Of a stretch of 64,000 bases of DNA, positions 1-8,776 are shown one piece after another. A program made the position numbers and the translations under genes. The notes beneath the pieces were generated by a model that saw only the letters and a program-made list of their open reading frames with translations, ran no database searches and was not told where the DNA came from. Each line of letters begins with the position of its first letter. Position 1 is the first letter of the stretch. The stretch lies in the NCBI RefSeq assembly GCF_030845175.1, contig NZ_CP132542.1, forward strand, positions 496,001 to 560,000, in the 5' to 3' direction. This stretch comes from Coralliovum pocilloporae. Its GTDB lineage: Bacteria; Pseudomonadota; Alphaproteobacteria; Rhizobiales; Cohaesibacteraceae.

Positions 1-578
1 AGATCACGGGCAAAATCACAGACGCGCTCGTCATAGAAATACAGACCGATAGCAGCGATGTTGGATTTAGGCCTGGCTGGCTTTTCCTCAAGTGACAGAA
101 TACTACCGGTCTCGTCGGTCTCAATGATCCCGAAACGCTCCGGTTCCCGCGTCCGTGTACCCACAATAAACGCGCCATTTTCGACACTCAGACAGCGTTG
201 CCACTCGGCATTCAGATTGCCCCAATAGAGGAGATTGTCCCCCAGCATCAGGGCAACAGGATCACCATTGACGAACTCGGCACCAACAATGAATGCATCT
301 GCCAAACCGCGCGGTTCGTCCTGGACAGCATAAGAGATGGAAATACCGAGATCAGAACCGTCCCCCAAAATGTTCTGGAGGGAAGGTGTATCCTTTTCCG
401 TACTGATAATCAGGATTTCCTCTATTCCCAACAGCATCAGGGTAGACAGAGGGTAGTGGATCATCGGCTTGTCATAGACAGGCAACAATTGTTTGCAGAC
501 AACATTTGTCAACGGCTGAAGACGTGTCCCGTGGCCACCGGCCAGAATAATGGCTTTTCTGATCACAATTCTGCTCAT
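1..578 (-). CDS. rfbA: Glucose-1-phosphate thymidylyltransferase, partial (3' end off window)
   Basis: Makes dTDP-glucose from glucose-1-phosphate and dTTP, the entry step to dTDP-deoxysugars. The visible 192 residues begin MSRIVIRKAIILAGG and carry the nucleotidyltransferase signature GGHGTRLQPLT near residues 14-24, followed by KQLLPVYDKPMIHYPL and a LMLLGI segment, all typical of RmlA. The family is about 290 residues long, so roughly the C-terminal third lies outside the window. ATG at 578 is chosen because the conserved N-terminal strand starts there. It is divergent from the + strand operon that holds the 4,6-dehydratase, which uses its product. Confidence 0.9.
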   Translation of the reverse strand, partial: MSRIVIRKAIILAGGHGTRLQPLTNVVCKQLLPVYDKPMIHYPLSTLMLLGIEEILIISTEKDTPSLQNILGDGSDLGISISYAVQDEPRGLADAFIVGAEFVNGDPVALMLGDNLLYWGNLNAEWQRCLSVENGAFIVGTRTREPERFGIIETDETGSILSLEEKPARPKSNIAAIGLYFYDERVCDFARD

Positions 579-771
579 TCTCTTACCGGAACTCAAAGCC
601 GGTCCTGATATAGACCGATACACTTATACGAAAACGCGACTGCATAAAATTGTTTTCCGTTCCGGGCAAAAAAAGGGAAACACCGCTATTCACCCATAGG
701 GCCTTTCGGGTATGGTCGCGCGACTTCAGAATAACGGTGACAGACCGCCCGGACGCGGAGACGAGAACACG
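579..771. promoter_or_regulatory. Divergent intergenic region of the sugar locus
   Basis: About 190 bases between the divergently read thymidylyltransferase and the glycosidase-like gene. It must hold promoters for both directions. I see AT-richer stretches near 620-660 but no box I can assign with confidence. Confidence 0.4.
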
Positions 772-1704
772 ATGCAATGGAAAAAGCACGGCCTTGTATA
801 TGGGCCGGATGGAAGCCTGCCCTGGGCACAATCTCACGCGATGATTCCAACACCCTTCCAGCTCAACAAGGATGTTGTCCGGGTCTTCACCAGCTTCTGC
901 GATGCATCCGGAATGGGGCGTCCGGGCTATGTGGATATTTCAGCACGAGACCCCATGCAGGTTCTTGACGTGTGTCAGACGCCTCTTATTGATGTTGGCA
1001 AGCCCGGAACCTTTGATGAAAATGGTGCTGTGGTCTGCTCAGTCACTCGGGCATCGTCCGGCGACGTTTTGATGTTCTATGTAGGCTTCGAGCTCGGCAC
1101 CAAGATCAGGTACCGGCTGCTCACAGGTCTTGCCATCAGTCATGATGGCGGGCAGACCTTCATCAAACACCAGGAGACACCTGTTCTCGAACGCTCTACA
1201 GAAGAGCTGTTTTTCCGTTGTGGTCCTTATGCAAAAGCCCGACCAGACGGCAACGGTGTTGATCTCTGGTATGTAGCCGGTAGTGAATGGGTGGATGTGG
1301 AAGGCAAGGATATGCCGGTTTATGATGTTCGGCATGCTTTTTCCCCAGACGGGAAGACATGGCCCTCATCCGGCAATATCATCCTCGAAATCACTGACGA
1401 TGATGAGCACGGTTATGGACGCCCATGCGTGATGCCACGCCCGGGTGGCGGCTATCGCATGTTTGTTTCAGTGCGGAAGAAGTCCGTCAAAGCCTATCGG
1501 CTTGCCTATGCCGAGTCAGAAGACGGAATCTCCTGGCAACGGGCGGATCACAAACTCAATCTTGATGTCAGTGAAAGCGGCTTCGATTCAGACGCCATCA
1601 TGTATGCGACTCCATTCGAGATGAATGGCAAACTCTATGTCTTCTACAATGGCAACAACTTCGGTCGTGATGGATTTGCGCTGGCGGAGCTGATTGAAGA
1701 ATGA
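772..1704 (+). CDS. Glycosidase-like five-bladed propeller protein
   Basis: 310 residues starting MQWKKHGLVYGPDG. The sequence has repeated blade-like segments (ISHDGGQTF, FSPDGKTWPSSG, YAESEDGISWQRA) and acidic residues in the pattern of GH43/GH32/GH117-type beta-propellers. No signal peptide is visible, so it is probably cytoplasmic. An ATG at 772 preceded by GGAGACGAG is preferred over an in-frame GTG/ATG at 712. Its stop overlaps the next gene by 4 bases (ATGA), so it is translationally coupled to the FemAB-like gene. Similar genes sit in polysaccharide clusters, but the substrate is unknown. It could be a sugar-binding or inactive propeller; I cannot confirm the catalytic triad. Confidence 0.75.
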   Translation: MQWKKHGLVYGPDGSLPWAQSHAMIPTPFQLNKDVVRVFTSFCDASGMGRPGYVDISARDPMQVLDVCQTPLIDVGKPGTFDENGAVVCSVTRASSGDVLMFYVGFELGTKIRYRLLTGLAISHDGGQTFIKHQETPVLERSTEELFFRCGPYAKARPDGNGVDLWYVAGSEWVDVEGKDMPVYDVRHAFSPDGKTWPSSGNIILEITDDDEHGYGRPCVMPRPGGGYRMFVSVRKKSVKAYRLAYAESEDGISWQRADHKLNLDVSESGFDSDAIMYATPFEMNGKLYVFYNGNNFGRDGFALAELIEE

Positions 1705-2654
1705 CCCTCACCATTCAACCATTCACGCAAACACAATCAGACAATTGGGATGCTTTTGTTGAGCGCTCGTGTCAGGGAACGTTCCTGCACAGCAGATTGT
1801 TTCTTTCCTATCATGGCGACCGATTCCAGGATCGTTCCCTGATGATCCTCCGCGATGACAAGCTTGTCGGAGTCCTTCCGGCAGCGAAACATCCCTCTGA
1901 TCCCACAACAGTGATCAGTCACCCCGGAAGCTCTTATGGGGGCATTCTCCATGACGGTTATCTGTCAGGCGAGATCATGGTGACCACACTTCAGGCCATC
2001 TGTGATCACTATCAAGCGGCTGGCTGTAAAGAGCTGATCTACAAGGCCGTTCCATCATTCTATCACCGGTCTCCAGCCATGGATGACAGCTATGCTCTCT
2101 TTCGCCTGGGAGCAGACCGCTATCGTGTTGATCTCAGCGTAACGATTGACCTGGATAATCGCCGCCCGATTGGCTCCAGACGCAAGCGTGGCGTCAAAAA
2201 GGCTGTTAAGGCTGGCCTGGAGATTCAGACCGGTGCTCACCTCCTTCCGGCCTATTGGGATGTTGTCACAGCAAATCTCGCCGACAGGCATGACACCAGA
2301 CCAGTCCACACACTGGATGAAATCCAGATGCTGGCAGATCGCTTTCCCGATACGATTTCCTGCACCTGCGCCCTTAAAGACGGCGTAATCTGTGGCGGTC
2401 TGGTCAACTTCCTGAGCCCCATGGTCATGCACAGCCAGTACATTGCATCCACGGCAGCCGGTCGTGACTGTAATGCTCTGGATATGGTCTTCGAACATTG
2501 CATTCTAAGCGCCCGGGAAGCCGGTTTGAGATATTTTGACTTCGGTATCTGCACCGAGGACAATGGCACCTATCTCAACGCTCCGCTCTATACCTACAAA
2601 CACGAATTCGGCTCTGGTGCGACCGTGCATGAATTCTACCGGCTCACATTCTGA
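1701..2654 (+). CDS. FemAB/GNAT-type acyltransferase
   Basis: 317 residues, matching the BioF2-like/FemAB acetyltransferase fold (PF13480 type): an N-terminal half with GTFLHSRLFLSYHGDRF and a C-terminal half with the tail FDFGICTEDNGTYLNAPLY and YKHEFGSG. Family members transfer amino acids or acyl groups to peptidoglycan or sugar amines. The gene is coupled to the upstream propeller gene (4-base overlap) and lies 32 bases before rfbB. Because the pathway here makes an amino sugar and no LbH-type N-acetyltransferase is visible, this protein is a candidate for acylating the 3-amino group. That role is inference only. Confidence 0.8.
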   Translation: MTLTIQPFTQTQSDNWDAFVERSCQGTFLHSRLFLSYHGDRFQDRSLMILRDDKLVGVLPAAKHPSDPTTVISHPGSSYGGILHDGYLSGEIMVTTLQAICDHYQAAGCKELIYKAVPSFYHRSPAMDDSYALFRLGADRYRVDLSVTIDLDNRRPIGSRRKRGVKKAVKAGLEIQTGAHLLPAYWDVVTANLADRHDTRPVHTLDEIQMLADRFPDTISCTCALKDGVICGGLVNFLSPMVMHSQYIASTAAGRDCNALDMVFEHCILSAREAGLRYFDFGICTEDNGTYLNAPLYTYKHEFGSGATVHEFYRLTF

Positions 2655-2686
2655 TACCAGGCCCAACCATTTCGACGGATTTTACA

Positions 2687-3709
2687 ATGCGTTTTCTTAT
2701 TACCGGCGGGGCCGGCTTTATCGGATCAGCAGTCTGCCGCAGACTGGCGTCAAACCCCGCCTATCGGGTCGTCAATCTCGACAAGCTCACCTATGCCGGT
2801 AATCTCAGCTCGCTGCGCTCGCTTGACAACTGCGACACCTACCGTTTCGTTCAAGGTGACATTACTGACAGATCGCTCGTGGAAGAGCTCCTCTTTGAAG
2901 AAGAGATCGATGTCCTTATGCACCTCGCCGCGGAAAGCCATGTAGACCGGTCAATTGAAGGGCCTGCAGATTTCATCGAAACCAATATTGTTGGCACCTT
3001 TCAGCTTCTTCAGGCAGCGCGGACCTATTACGATACGTTGACGGGCGAGCGACGTGAACGCTTTAGATTCCATCATGTCTCCACAGATGAAGTGTTTGGT
3101 GATCTGCCCTATGACGACAGTCTGTTCCGGGAAGACAGTCCCTATGCACCATCTTCACCGTATTCAGCTTCAAAGGCATCATCAGATCATCTGGTCCGGG
3201 CATGGCATGAAACCTACAAACTGCCTGTTGTCCTCTCAAACTGTTCTAACAATTTCGGGCCCTTCCAATATCCGGAAAAGTTCATTCCCGTTATCATTCT
3301 GAATGCCCTCGACGGGCAATCAATCCCTGTTTACGGCAATGGCGAGAATGTCCGGGACTGGCTGTTCGTTGATGATCACGCAAAGGCGCTTGAGATGGTT
3401 GCCCGGGATGGACGGCTTGGCGAAAGCTACAATATCGGAGGGGATGGCGAGCGCCGCAATCTTGACGTTGTTCATGCCATATGTACCTGCCTCGATAAGG
3501 TGAGACCTCGGGAAGACGGAACATCCTATACAGATCAGATTCGCTTTGTGACAGACAGGCCCGGTCATGACAGGCGCTATGCAATTGATGCCAGCAAGAT
3601 TAAATCCGAACTCGGATGGCAAGCAGAGCAGACATTTGAGACAGGCTTACAGGAAACCATCAACTGGTACCTGGAGAACCCCTGGTGGTGGTCTCCGCTT
3701 CGAGGCTGA
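2687..3709 (+). CDS. rfbB: dTDP-glucose 4,6-dehydratase
   Basis: Converts dTDP-glucose to dTDP-4-keto-6-deoxyglucose using bound NAD+. 340 residues, the usual family length. Visible are the Rossmann motif GGAGFIGSAVCRRL at residues 7-20, the catalytic-loop STDEVFGDLP, the short-chain dehydrogenase active site YSASKASSDHLVRAW and the substrate-binding NNFGPFQYPEKFIP. It is the third gene of the + strand operon and feeds the FdtA-type isomerase immediately downstream (36-base gap). Confidence 0.95.
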   Translation: MRFLITGGAGFIGSAVCRRLASNPAYRVVNLDKLTYAGNLSSLRSLDNCDTYRFVQGDITDRSLVEELLFEEEIDVLMHLAAESHVDRSIEGPADFIETNIVGTFQLLQAARTYYDTLTGERRERFRFHHVSTDEVFGDLPYDDSLFREDSPYAPSSPYSASKASSDHLVRAWHETYKLPVVLSNCSNNFGPFQYPEKFIPVIILNALDGQSIPVYGNGENVRDWLFVDDHAKALEMVARDGRLGESYNIGGDGERRNLDVVHAICTCLDKVRPREDGTSYTDQIRFVTDRPGHDRRYAIDASKIKSELGWQAEQTFETGLQETINWYLENPWWWSPLRG

Positions 3710-3745
3710 GAACAAAGAACAAAAATCCGAGAACCGGAAAAAAAC

Positions 3746-4177
3746 ATGACAGATTGCGAAAGCAAAAAAGCCTATCTCATTGAGCTTAAAACCCACACGG
3801 ACAGTCGTGGGAACCTCAGCGTCGGCCAGATCGGAGATGACTGGGATTTCGAGATTCGCCGGGTCTACTATCAGCACGGTCTTAAAGAAGACAAGCAGCG
3901 CGGTAATCACGCACACAAAGCCCTGCATCAGGTTATGATTGTCGTCTCAGGCTCCTGCACGGTCCTCACAGATGACGGGAAAAATCCAGCAGAAACATGG
4001 CACCTCGACACCCCGACCAAGGCTCTTCGGATCAAACCTGGTGTCTGGAGAGTGCTCGAGAATTTCTCCGAAGATGCAGTCGTCCTGGTTCTCGCATCCG
4101 AAGTCTATGACCCTGATGACTACATTCACGACTATGATGCTTTTCGCGCATACATTTCCGAACAGAATGAGGACTAA
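3746..4177 (+). CDS. fdtA: dTDP-4-keto-6-deoxyglucose 3,4-ketoisomerase (FdtA/WxcM-like)
   Basis: 143-residue cupin of the FdtA/QdtA/TylX3 family, which moves the keto group from C4 to C3 of dTDP-4-keto-6-deoxyglucose. The diagnostic motif RGNHAHK is at residues 52-58 and includes the two catalytic histidines. The C-terminal cupin strands contain WHLDTP and VWRVLENF. It sits between rfbB and a PLP aminotransferase, exactly the FdtA-FdtB order expected for dTDP-Fuc3N or Qui3N synthesis. Sequence alone cannot tell an FdtA (galacto product) from a QdtA (gluco product). Confidence 0.88.
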   Translation: MTDCESKKAYLIELKTHTDSRGNLSVGQIGDDWDFEIRRVYYQHGLKEDKQRGNHAHKALHQVMIVVSGSCTVLTDDGKNPAETWHLDTPTKALRIKPGVWRVLENFSEDAVVLVLASEVYDPDDYIHDYDAFRAYISEQNED

Positions 4178-4185
4178 CAGCAATC

Positions 4186-5322
4186 ATGACTGACGGACCG
4201 GTCACATCTGTTCCCTTTCTGGAACCAAGAAAAGCCTATCTTGAGCTGAAAGAAGACATCGATCAGGCCATAGAACGTGTTCTTCTGTCGGGGCAGTATA
4301 TCGGTGGCCGGGAGCTTGAAACCTTCGAGCAGGCCTTTGCCGCCTATTCTGATGCGGAGTTCTGTGTCGGCGTCGGTAATGGTCTTGATGCGCTGAGACT
4401 GGCTCTCCTTGCGCTCGATATCGGTCAGGGCGACGAAGTCATCGTACCAGTCCATACATTCGTCGCCACATGGCTTGGTGTCGATCAGGTGGGTGCAAAG
4501 GTCGTGCCCGTATCCTGCTCTGAGGACTACACAATCGATCCTGTAGCAATTGAGGCCGCGATTACCTCGCGAACCAAAGCCATCATGCCGGTCCATCTCT
4601 ACGGACAGGCCTGCGATCTGGACGCAATTCAGAATATCGCCCGCAAACATGACCTTCATGTCATTGAGGATGCGGCACAATGCCAGGGTGTCCGTTCAGA
4701 CAGCGGACGCCGCATCGGCGGGATCAGCGCCGTGACATGCTGGAGTTTCTATCCAGGCAAGAACCTTGGAGCGCTGGGAGATGGCGGTGCTGTCACCACC
4801 GATGACAAGAATATCGCCGATCGTATCCGTGAACTTGGAAACTATGGCTCCAGGCAGAAATATGTTCACAATGAGCTGGGAGTTAACTCACGGCTGGACC
4901 CGCTGCAGGCCGCAATCCTGACGGAAAAACTCAAAGTCCTGGACGACTGGAATCAAAGGCGCAAGGCCCTGGCCCAACGCTATCTGGACGGCCTAAGAGA
5001 CACGCCAGGGCTCGATCTGCCTGTGGTCAACCGCGATCATGTCTGGCATCTGTTCCCGGTTCGGCTGGATCAGACGCTTCGGGATCGAAACACATTTCTG
5101 GATCAGCTCCACAGTAACGGGGTCAACACTGTCATTCACTACCCCATCCTGCCCTGCGACCAGCAATGCTATCAGGGCCGCACGGATTGGAGCGACCGGT
5201 TCCATACTGAACGGCGCTGGACGGAAACTCTGTTTTCCCTGCCTATTTCTCCACATCACACAAACGAAGACATTGATTTTGTCATTCGGCAGATCAAGGC
5301 GACTTTCCAACGCTCATCCTGA
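4186..5322 (+). CDS. fdtB: DegT/DnrJ/EryC1 aminotransferase (FdtB-like)
   Basis: 378-residue PLP-dependent sugar aminotransferase, expected to aminate C3 of dTDP-3-keto-6-deoxyhexose made by the preceding isomerase. Seen: GNGLDALRLAL (PLP phosphate region, about residue 65), EDAAQCQG (ring stacking and Asp, 161-168), and the Schiff-base lysine K192 in FYPGKNLGALGDGG. A conserved NYGSRQKYVHNELGVNSRLD segment follows. It starts 8 bases after fdtA and ends the operon, convergent with the CoxL-like gene only 18 bases away. Confidence 0.9.
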   Translation: MTDGPVTSVPFLEPRKAYLELKEDIDQAIERVLLSGQYIGGRELETFEQAFAAYSDAEFCVGVGNGLDALRLALLALDIGQGDEVIVPVHTFVATWLGVDQVGAKVVPVSCSEDYTIDPVAIEAAITSRTKAIMPVHLYGQACDLDAIQNIARKHDLHVIEDAAQCQGVRSDSGRRIGGISAVTCWSFYPGKNLGALGDGGAVTTDDKNIADRIRELGNYGSRQKYVHNELGVNSRLDPLQAAILTEKLKVLDDWNQRRKALAQRYLDGLRDTPGLDLPVVNRDHVWHLFPVRLDQTLRDRNTFLDQLHSNGVNTVIHYPILPCDQQCYQGRTDWSDRFHTERRWTETLFSLPISPHHTNEDIDFVIRQIKATFQRSS

Positions 5323-5340
5323 GAGAACAGCAGGAGAGAA

Positions 5341-7644
5341 TTACTGTGTAGCCTCCCGGATCGCTTCCCAGACGCGCCCCGGCGTTGCCGGCATATGGAA
5401 GTCCGTAATGCCACAACCATCTGACAAGGCATCGATGACAGCGTTCATGACAGCCGGGCATGCACCGATCGTTCCGGCTTCCCCTGCTCCCTTGATACCC
5501 ATCGCATTGATGGTTGAAGGGATGTTGCGCGTTTCAAAATCGATCATTGGCAGATCTGCGGCTTTCGGCAGGGCATAGTCCATCAGGGAGGCCGTCAGAA
5601 GCTGACCGGTCTCGTCATAGACCACATGTTCATAAAGTGCCTGGCCGATACCCTGCACAACACCACCGTGAACCTGCCCGGCAAGAAGAAGCGGGTTCAC
5701 CACAACACCAAAGTCATCCACAATCGTATAACGCAAAACCTCTGTGTGTCCGGTTGCCGGGTCTATCTCGACTTCGCAGACATGGGTGCCATTCGGATAG
5801 GTCGCGTCGGTTTGCTTGAACTCACCCACACCCAGCAACTCATCCGGAGTCTCAGCCTTTGCGGCAATCTCGGCCAGCGAAACAGACCGATCCGTCCCCA
5901 CGATACGGATCTCACCATCTGATACATCCAGATCGCTGACAGACGCTTCCAGCATGTCAGATGCGAGCGTCTTGAGCTTCTCAACCAGAGCTTTCCCCGC
6001 TTCATCGACAGACACAGCCCCCAGCGGAATGGATCTGGAACCGCCTGTGCCCCCACCACGGCGGATCTGAGCCGTGTCACCCTGGACCACTCGGAACCGG
6101 TCCGGTGAGAGGCCGAAATGCGCTGCGGCGACCTGGGCATAGGCGGTTGCATGCCCCTGCCCGTTGGACTGAGTGCCGATCAGAATGGTGAAGTTCCCAC
6201 CCCGCTCCAGCCGGATCTGCGCTTCTTCCGATCCGGCAAAGGCACAGGCTTCAACATAGGTCGCAAGCCCGATGCCCCGGTATTTCCCTTGCGCTCTGGA
6301 CTGCTCACGCCGTGCAGTAAAACCATCCCAGTCAGCACCGTTGCAGGTTTGCTCAAGATGGGCGGAAAATTCGCCTGTATCATAGGTTCGGCCACCTTGC
6401 GTTTTATAAGGCAAGGCCTCGGGCTGAATGAAATTTCGCCTGCGTATCTCCCTGGGGTCCAGCCCTGCCACACGGGCTGCCTCATCAACCAGCCGCTCGA
6501 TCAGGTAGGCTGCCTCCGGTCTCCCTGCTCCGCGATAGGCATCGACAGGTACCGTGTTGGTAAAGACACCACGCAGCCGCACATGCAGGGCAGGAATGTC
6601 ATAAACCCCCGTCGACATGGAAATACCAATCCACGGCACAATCGGTGCAAGCTGCGAAAGATAAGCCCCCATATTGGCGCGCAGGTCAATGCGCAGCCCC
6701 AGAAAGTGCCCCTCTCCATCAAGCGCAAGTTCAGCTGTTGCCAGATTGTCCCGACCCTGCGCACAGCCAAGGAAATGCTCCGTTCTCTCTCCAACCCATT
6801 TGACCGGGCGACCAAGTGCACGGGCAGCAAAAAGGGACAGCGGATATTCACGATACATCACCGCCTTGGTGCCGAAGCCACCACCGACATCTGGCGTAAT
6901 GACCCGGAGCTGTGTCTTGTCGATACCCATAACACGGGAGAGAAGGATACGGATGTTATGGACGCCCTGGGTTCCGAGCGTGGCCGTAAACTGATCCGTG
7001 TCAGCATCATATTCTGCGACAATACCCCGGGTTTCCATATAGTTGGTGACAAGCCGGTTGTTGACAATCTCCAGCCTGGCGACCTGATGAGCTCCTGCAA
7101 ACGCCTCATCTGTCGCGGTCGGGTCACCAAGACCGGATTCAAACGCCAGATTCGTCTCGCGACCGGCCCAGATGCACGGGGCATCAGACTGGAGAGCCGC
7201 GTCCACATCAACCACGGCGTCCATGTCGTCAAAATCAAATTCGATCAGCTCGGACGCATCCCTTGCCTGAAGTTTCGTCTCAGCCACAATAAAGGCCAGA
7301 GCGTCCCCGACATGGCGAACAATATCCCGGCACAGAATGTCATAGGGAGGCACATCAATAGGCGACCTGTCGACCTGGGGTGCAAGCGCTGTGCACAACA
7401 GTGGGGACAGGCCATCCAGGTCATCAGCGGTCAAGACAAGATGGACGCCCGGCGCGGACCGGGCCTCTTTAAGACCGTCCAGGCGGAACCGGGCATGCGC
7501 GACGGGAGACCGAAGAACATAGGCATGCAGACAATTATCCGGTGCAACATCATCTACAAACCGGCCCTGCCCGGTCAGCAAAGCCGGATCTTCAAGGCGC
7601 CGGACCGGCGCCCCTACTCCAAATTTCGCGTTCACAACGGTCAT
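5341..7644 (-). CDS. Form-II CoxL-like molybdopterin-binding subunit (xanthine dehydrogenase family), orphan
   Basis: 767 residues, usual length for the large subunit of carbon monoxide/aldehyde/xanthine dehydrogenases. N-terminal RRLEDPALLTGQGRFVDD is typical of CoxL-type proteins. Molybdopterin-binding GGGFGTK lies near residue 255 and the active-site loop AYRGAGRPEAAY near 369. Form-I CO dehydrogenases have AYXCSFR there, so this is a form-II protein whose substrate is probably not CO. The glycine-rich RRGGGTGGSRS segment is also present. No iron-sulfur (CoxS) or FAD (CoxM) subunit gene is adjacent, which is unusual. Gene order on the - strand is galE, mmsB, then this gene. Confidence 0.88.
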   Translation of the reverse strand: MTVVNAKFGVGAPVRRLEDPALLTGQGRFVDDVAPDNCLHAYVLRSPVAHARFRLDGLKEARSAPGVHLVLTADDLDGLSPLLCTALAPQVDRSPIDVPPYDILCRDIVRHVGDALAFIVAETKLQARDASELIEFDFDDMDAVVDVDAALQSDAPCIWAGRETNLAFESGLGDPTATDEAFAGAHQVARLEIVNNRLVTNYMETRGIVAEYDADTDQFTATLGTQGVHNIRILLSRVMGIDKTQLRVITPDVGGGFGTKAVMYREYPLSLFAARALGRPVKWVGERTEHFLGCAQGRDNLATAELALDGEGHFLGLRIDLRANMGAYLSQLAPIVPWIGISMSTGVYDIPALHVRLRGVFTNTVPVDAYRGAGRPEAAYLIERLVDEAARVAGLDPREIRRRNFIQPEALPYKTQGGRTYDTGEFSAHLEQTCNGADWDGFTARREQSRAQGKYRGIGLATYVEACAFAGSEEAQIRLERGGNFTILIGTQSNGQGHATAYAQVAAAHFGLSPDRFRVVQGDTAQIRRGGGTGGSRSIPLGAVSVDEAGKALVEKLKTLASDMLEASVSDLDVSDGEIRIVGTDRSVSLAEIAAKAETPDELLGVGEFKQTDATYPNGTHVCEVEIDPATGHTEVLRYTIVDDFGVVVNPLLLAGQVHGGVVQGIGQALYEHVVYDETGQLLTASLMDYALPKAADLPMIDFETRNIPSTINAMGIKGAGEAGTIGACPAVMNAVIDALSDGCGITDFHMPATPGRVWEAIREATQ

Positions 7645-7748
7645 GCGTCATCCACCCCTGTCAATATCGTGATGCCTGAATCGTGATACCTGAGCCAAAT
7701 CCTTTTGCCATGTAGGGTTCATGGGTTCGCATTGCCAGACTGAACGGA

Positions 7749-8645
7749 TCAGTCAACCAGATCTCCGCGCAAAAAGCGGATAATACCGGAGAAGTCAGTC
7801 CCACCATGGCCGGCGGCATCAAACAGGCTGTAGAGCTGTGCCGCCTGAGCGCCCATCGGTGTGGCCGCACCGACATCCTGGGCTGCATCCTGGGCCAGCT
7901 TCAGATCTTTCAACATCAGAGCTGTGGCAAAACCCGGTTCATAGTCACGATTTGCGGGGCTGGCCGGGACCGGGCCCGGAACAGGACAATAGGTATTGAT
8001 TGACCAGCACTGACCGGATGAGGTGGACGCTACATCAAACAGAGCCTGTTTATCCAGACCCAGCTTCTCGGCCAGAGCAAACCCCTCACAGGCTGCAATC
8101 ATGGAAATACCAAGGATCATATTGTTGCAGATCTTGGCAGCCTGTCCCGCCCCTGCATCACCGCAATGAACAATCTTCTGTCCCATGATCTCGAGAATCG
8201 GTCTGGCACGGTCAAATGCTTCTGAAGGCCCGCCCGCCATAAAGGTCAGGGTCCCTGCGGAAGCACCACCGACACCGCCCGAGACCGGTGCATCCAGCAT
8301 CAGCATATCCGCGTCAGACGCAGCCTGATGAACAGCACGGGCCGAAGCCACATCAATCGTGGATGAATCGATAAAGACAGTGCCCGGAGCAGCAGCGGAC
8401 AGCAAACCATCAGGCCCTGTATAAACAGACAGAACGTGTTTTCCCGCGGGCAGCATGGTCACCACGAGCTCGGCTTCCGCAGCAATGTCCTTGGCGGTCG
8501 CCACAATCTCAATCCCATTAGCGCGCGCCGTAGCAAGCGCGTCCTCAGCAAGATCGAACCCTTTAACCGTATGTCCGGCCTTGACCAGATTGGCCGCCAT
8601 CGGGCCGCCCATATTTCCAAGTCCGATAAATCCGATGGTCGCCAT
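7749..8645 (-). CDS. mmsB: 3-hydroxyisobutyrate dehydrogenase family protein
   Basis: 298 residues. NAD-binding GFIGLGNMGGPMAANL at the N-terminus, substrate-binding DAPVSGGVGGASAGTL near residue 120, and the catalytic lysine in GAGQAAKICNNMIL near 170: all three signatures of beta-hydroxyacid dehydrogenases. In valine degradation the enzyme oxidises 3-hydroxyisobutyrate to methylmalonate semialdehyde, but related proteins use tartronate semialdehyde or gamma-hydroxybutyrate. ATG 8645 is chosen because GGAG lies 7 bases upstream; an earlier GTG/ATG has poor spacing. Confidence 0.9.
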   Translation of the reverse strand: MATIGFIGLGNMGGPMAANLVKAGHTVKGFDLAEDALATARANGIEIVATAKDIAAEAELVVTMLPAGKHVLSVYTGPDGLLSAAAPGTVFIDSSTIDVASARAVHQAASDADMLMLDAPVSGGVGGASAGTLTFMAGGPSEAFDRARPILEIMGQKIVHCGDAGAGQAAKICNNMILGISMIAACEGFALAEKLGLDKQALFDVASTSSGQCWSINTYCPVPGPVPASPANRDYEPGFATALMLKDLKLAQDAAQDVGAATPMGAQAAQLYSLFDAAGHGGTDFSGIIRFLRGDLVD

Positions 8646-8776
8646 TGTCATCTCCACGGGCTGGTGTGCTTGGTACAGACATGATTCTGCTGGTGCAGAT
8701 CATAAGCAATGATCAGCGCTATCCAAACAACATAGAGGGGGCGAGCTCAAGCTGGCAGAAGGGAGAATAGGCAGGA

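Noticed and set aside
5341..7644. Carbon monoxide dehydrogenase (form I)
   Set aside because: Active-site loop is AYRGAGR, not AYXCSFR, and CoxM/CoxS are missing.
6118..7686. 522-codon open frame on the + strand
   Set aside because: Antisense to the CoxL-like gene; composition rich in Arg/His/Pro/Cys and no recognisable domain.
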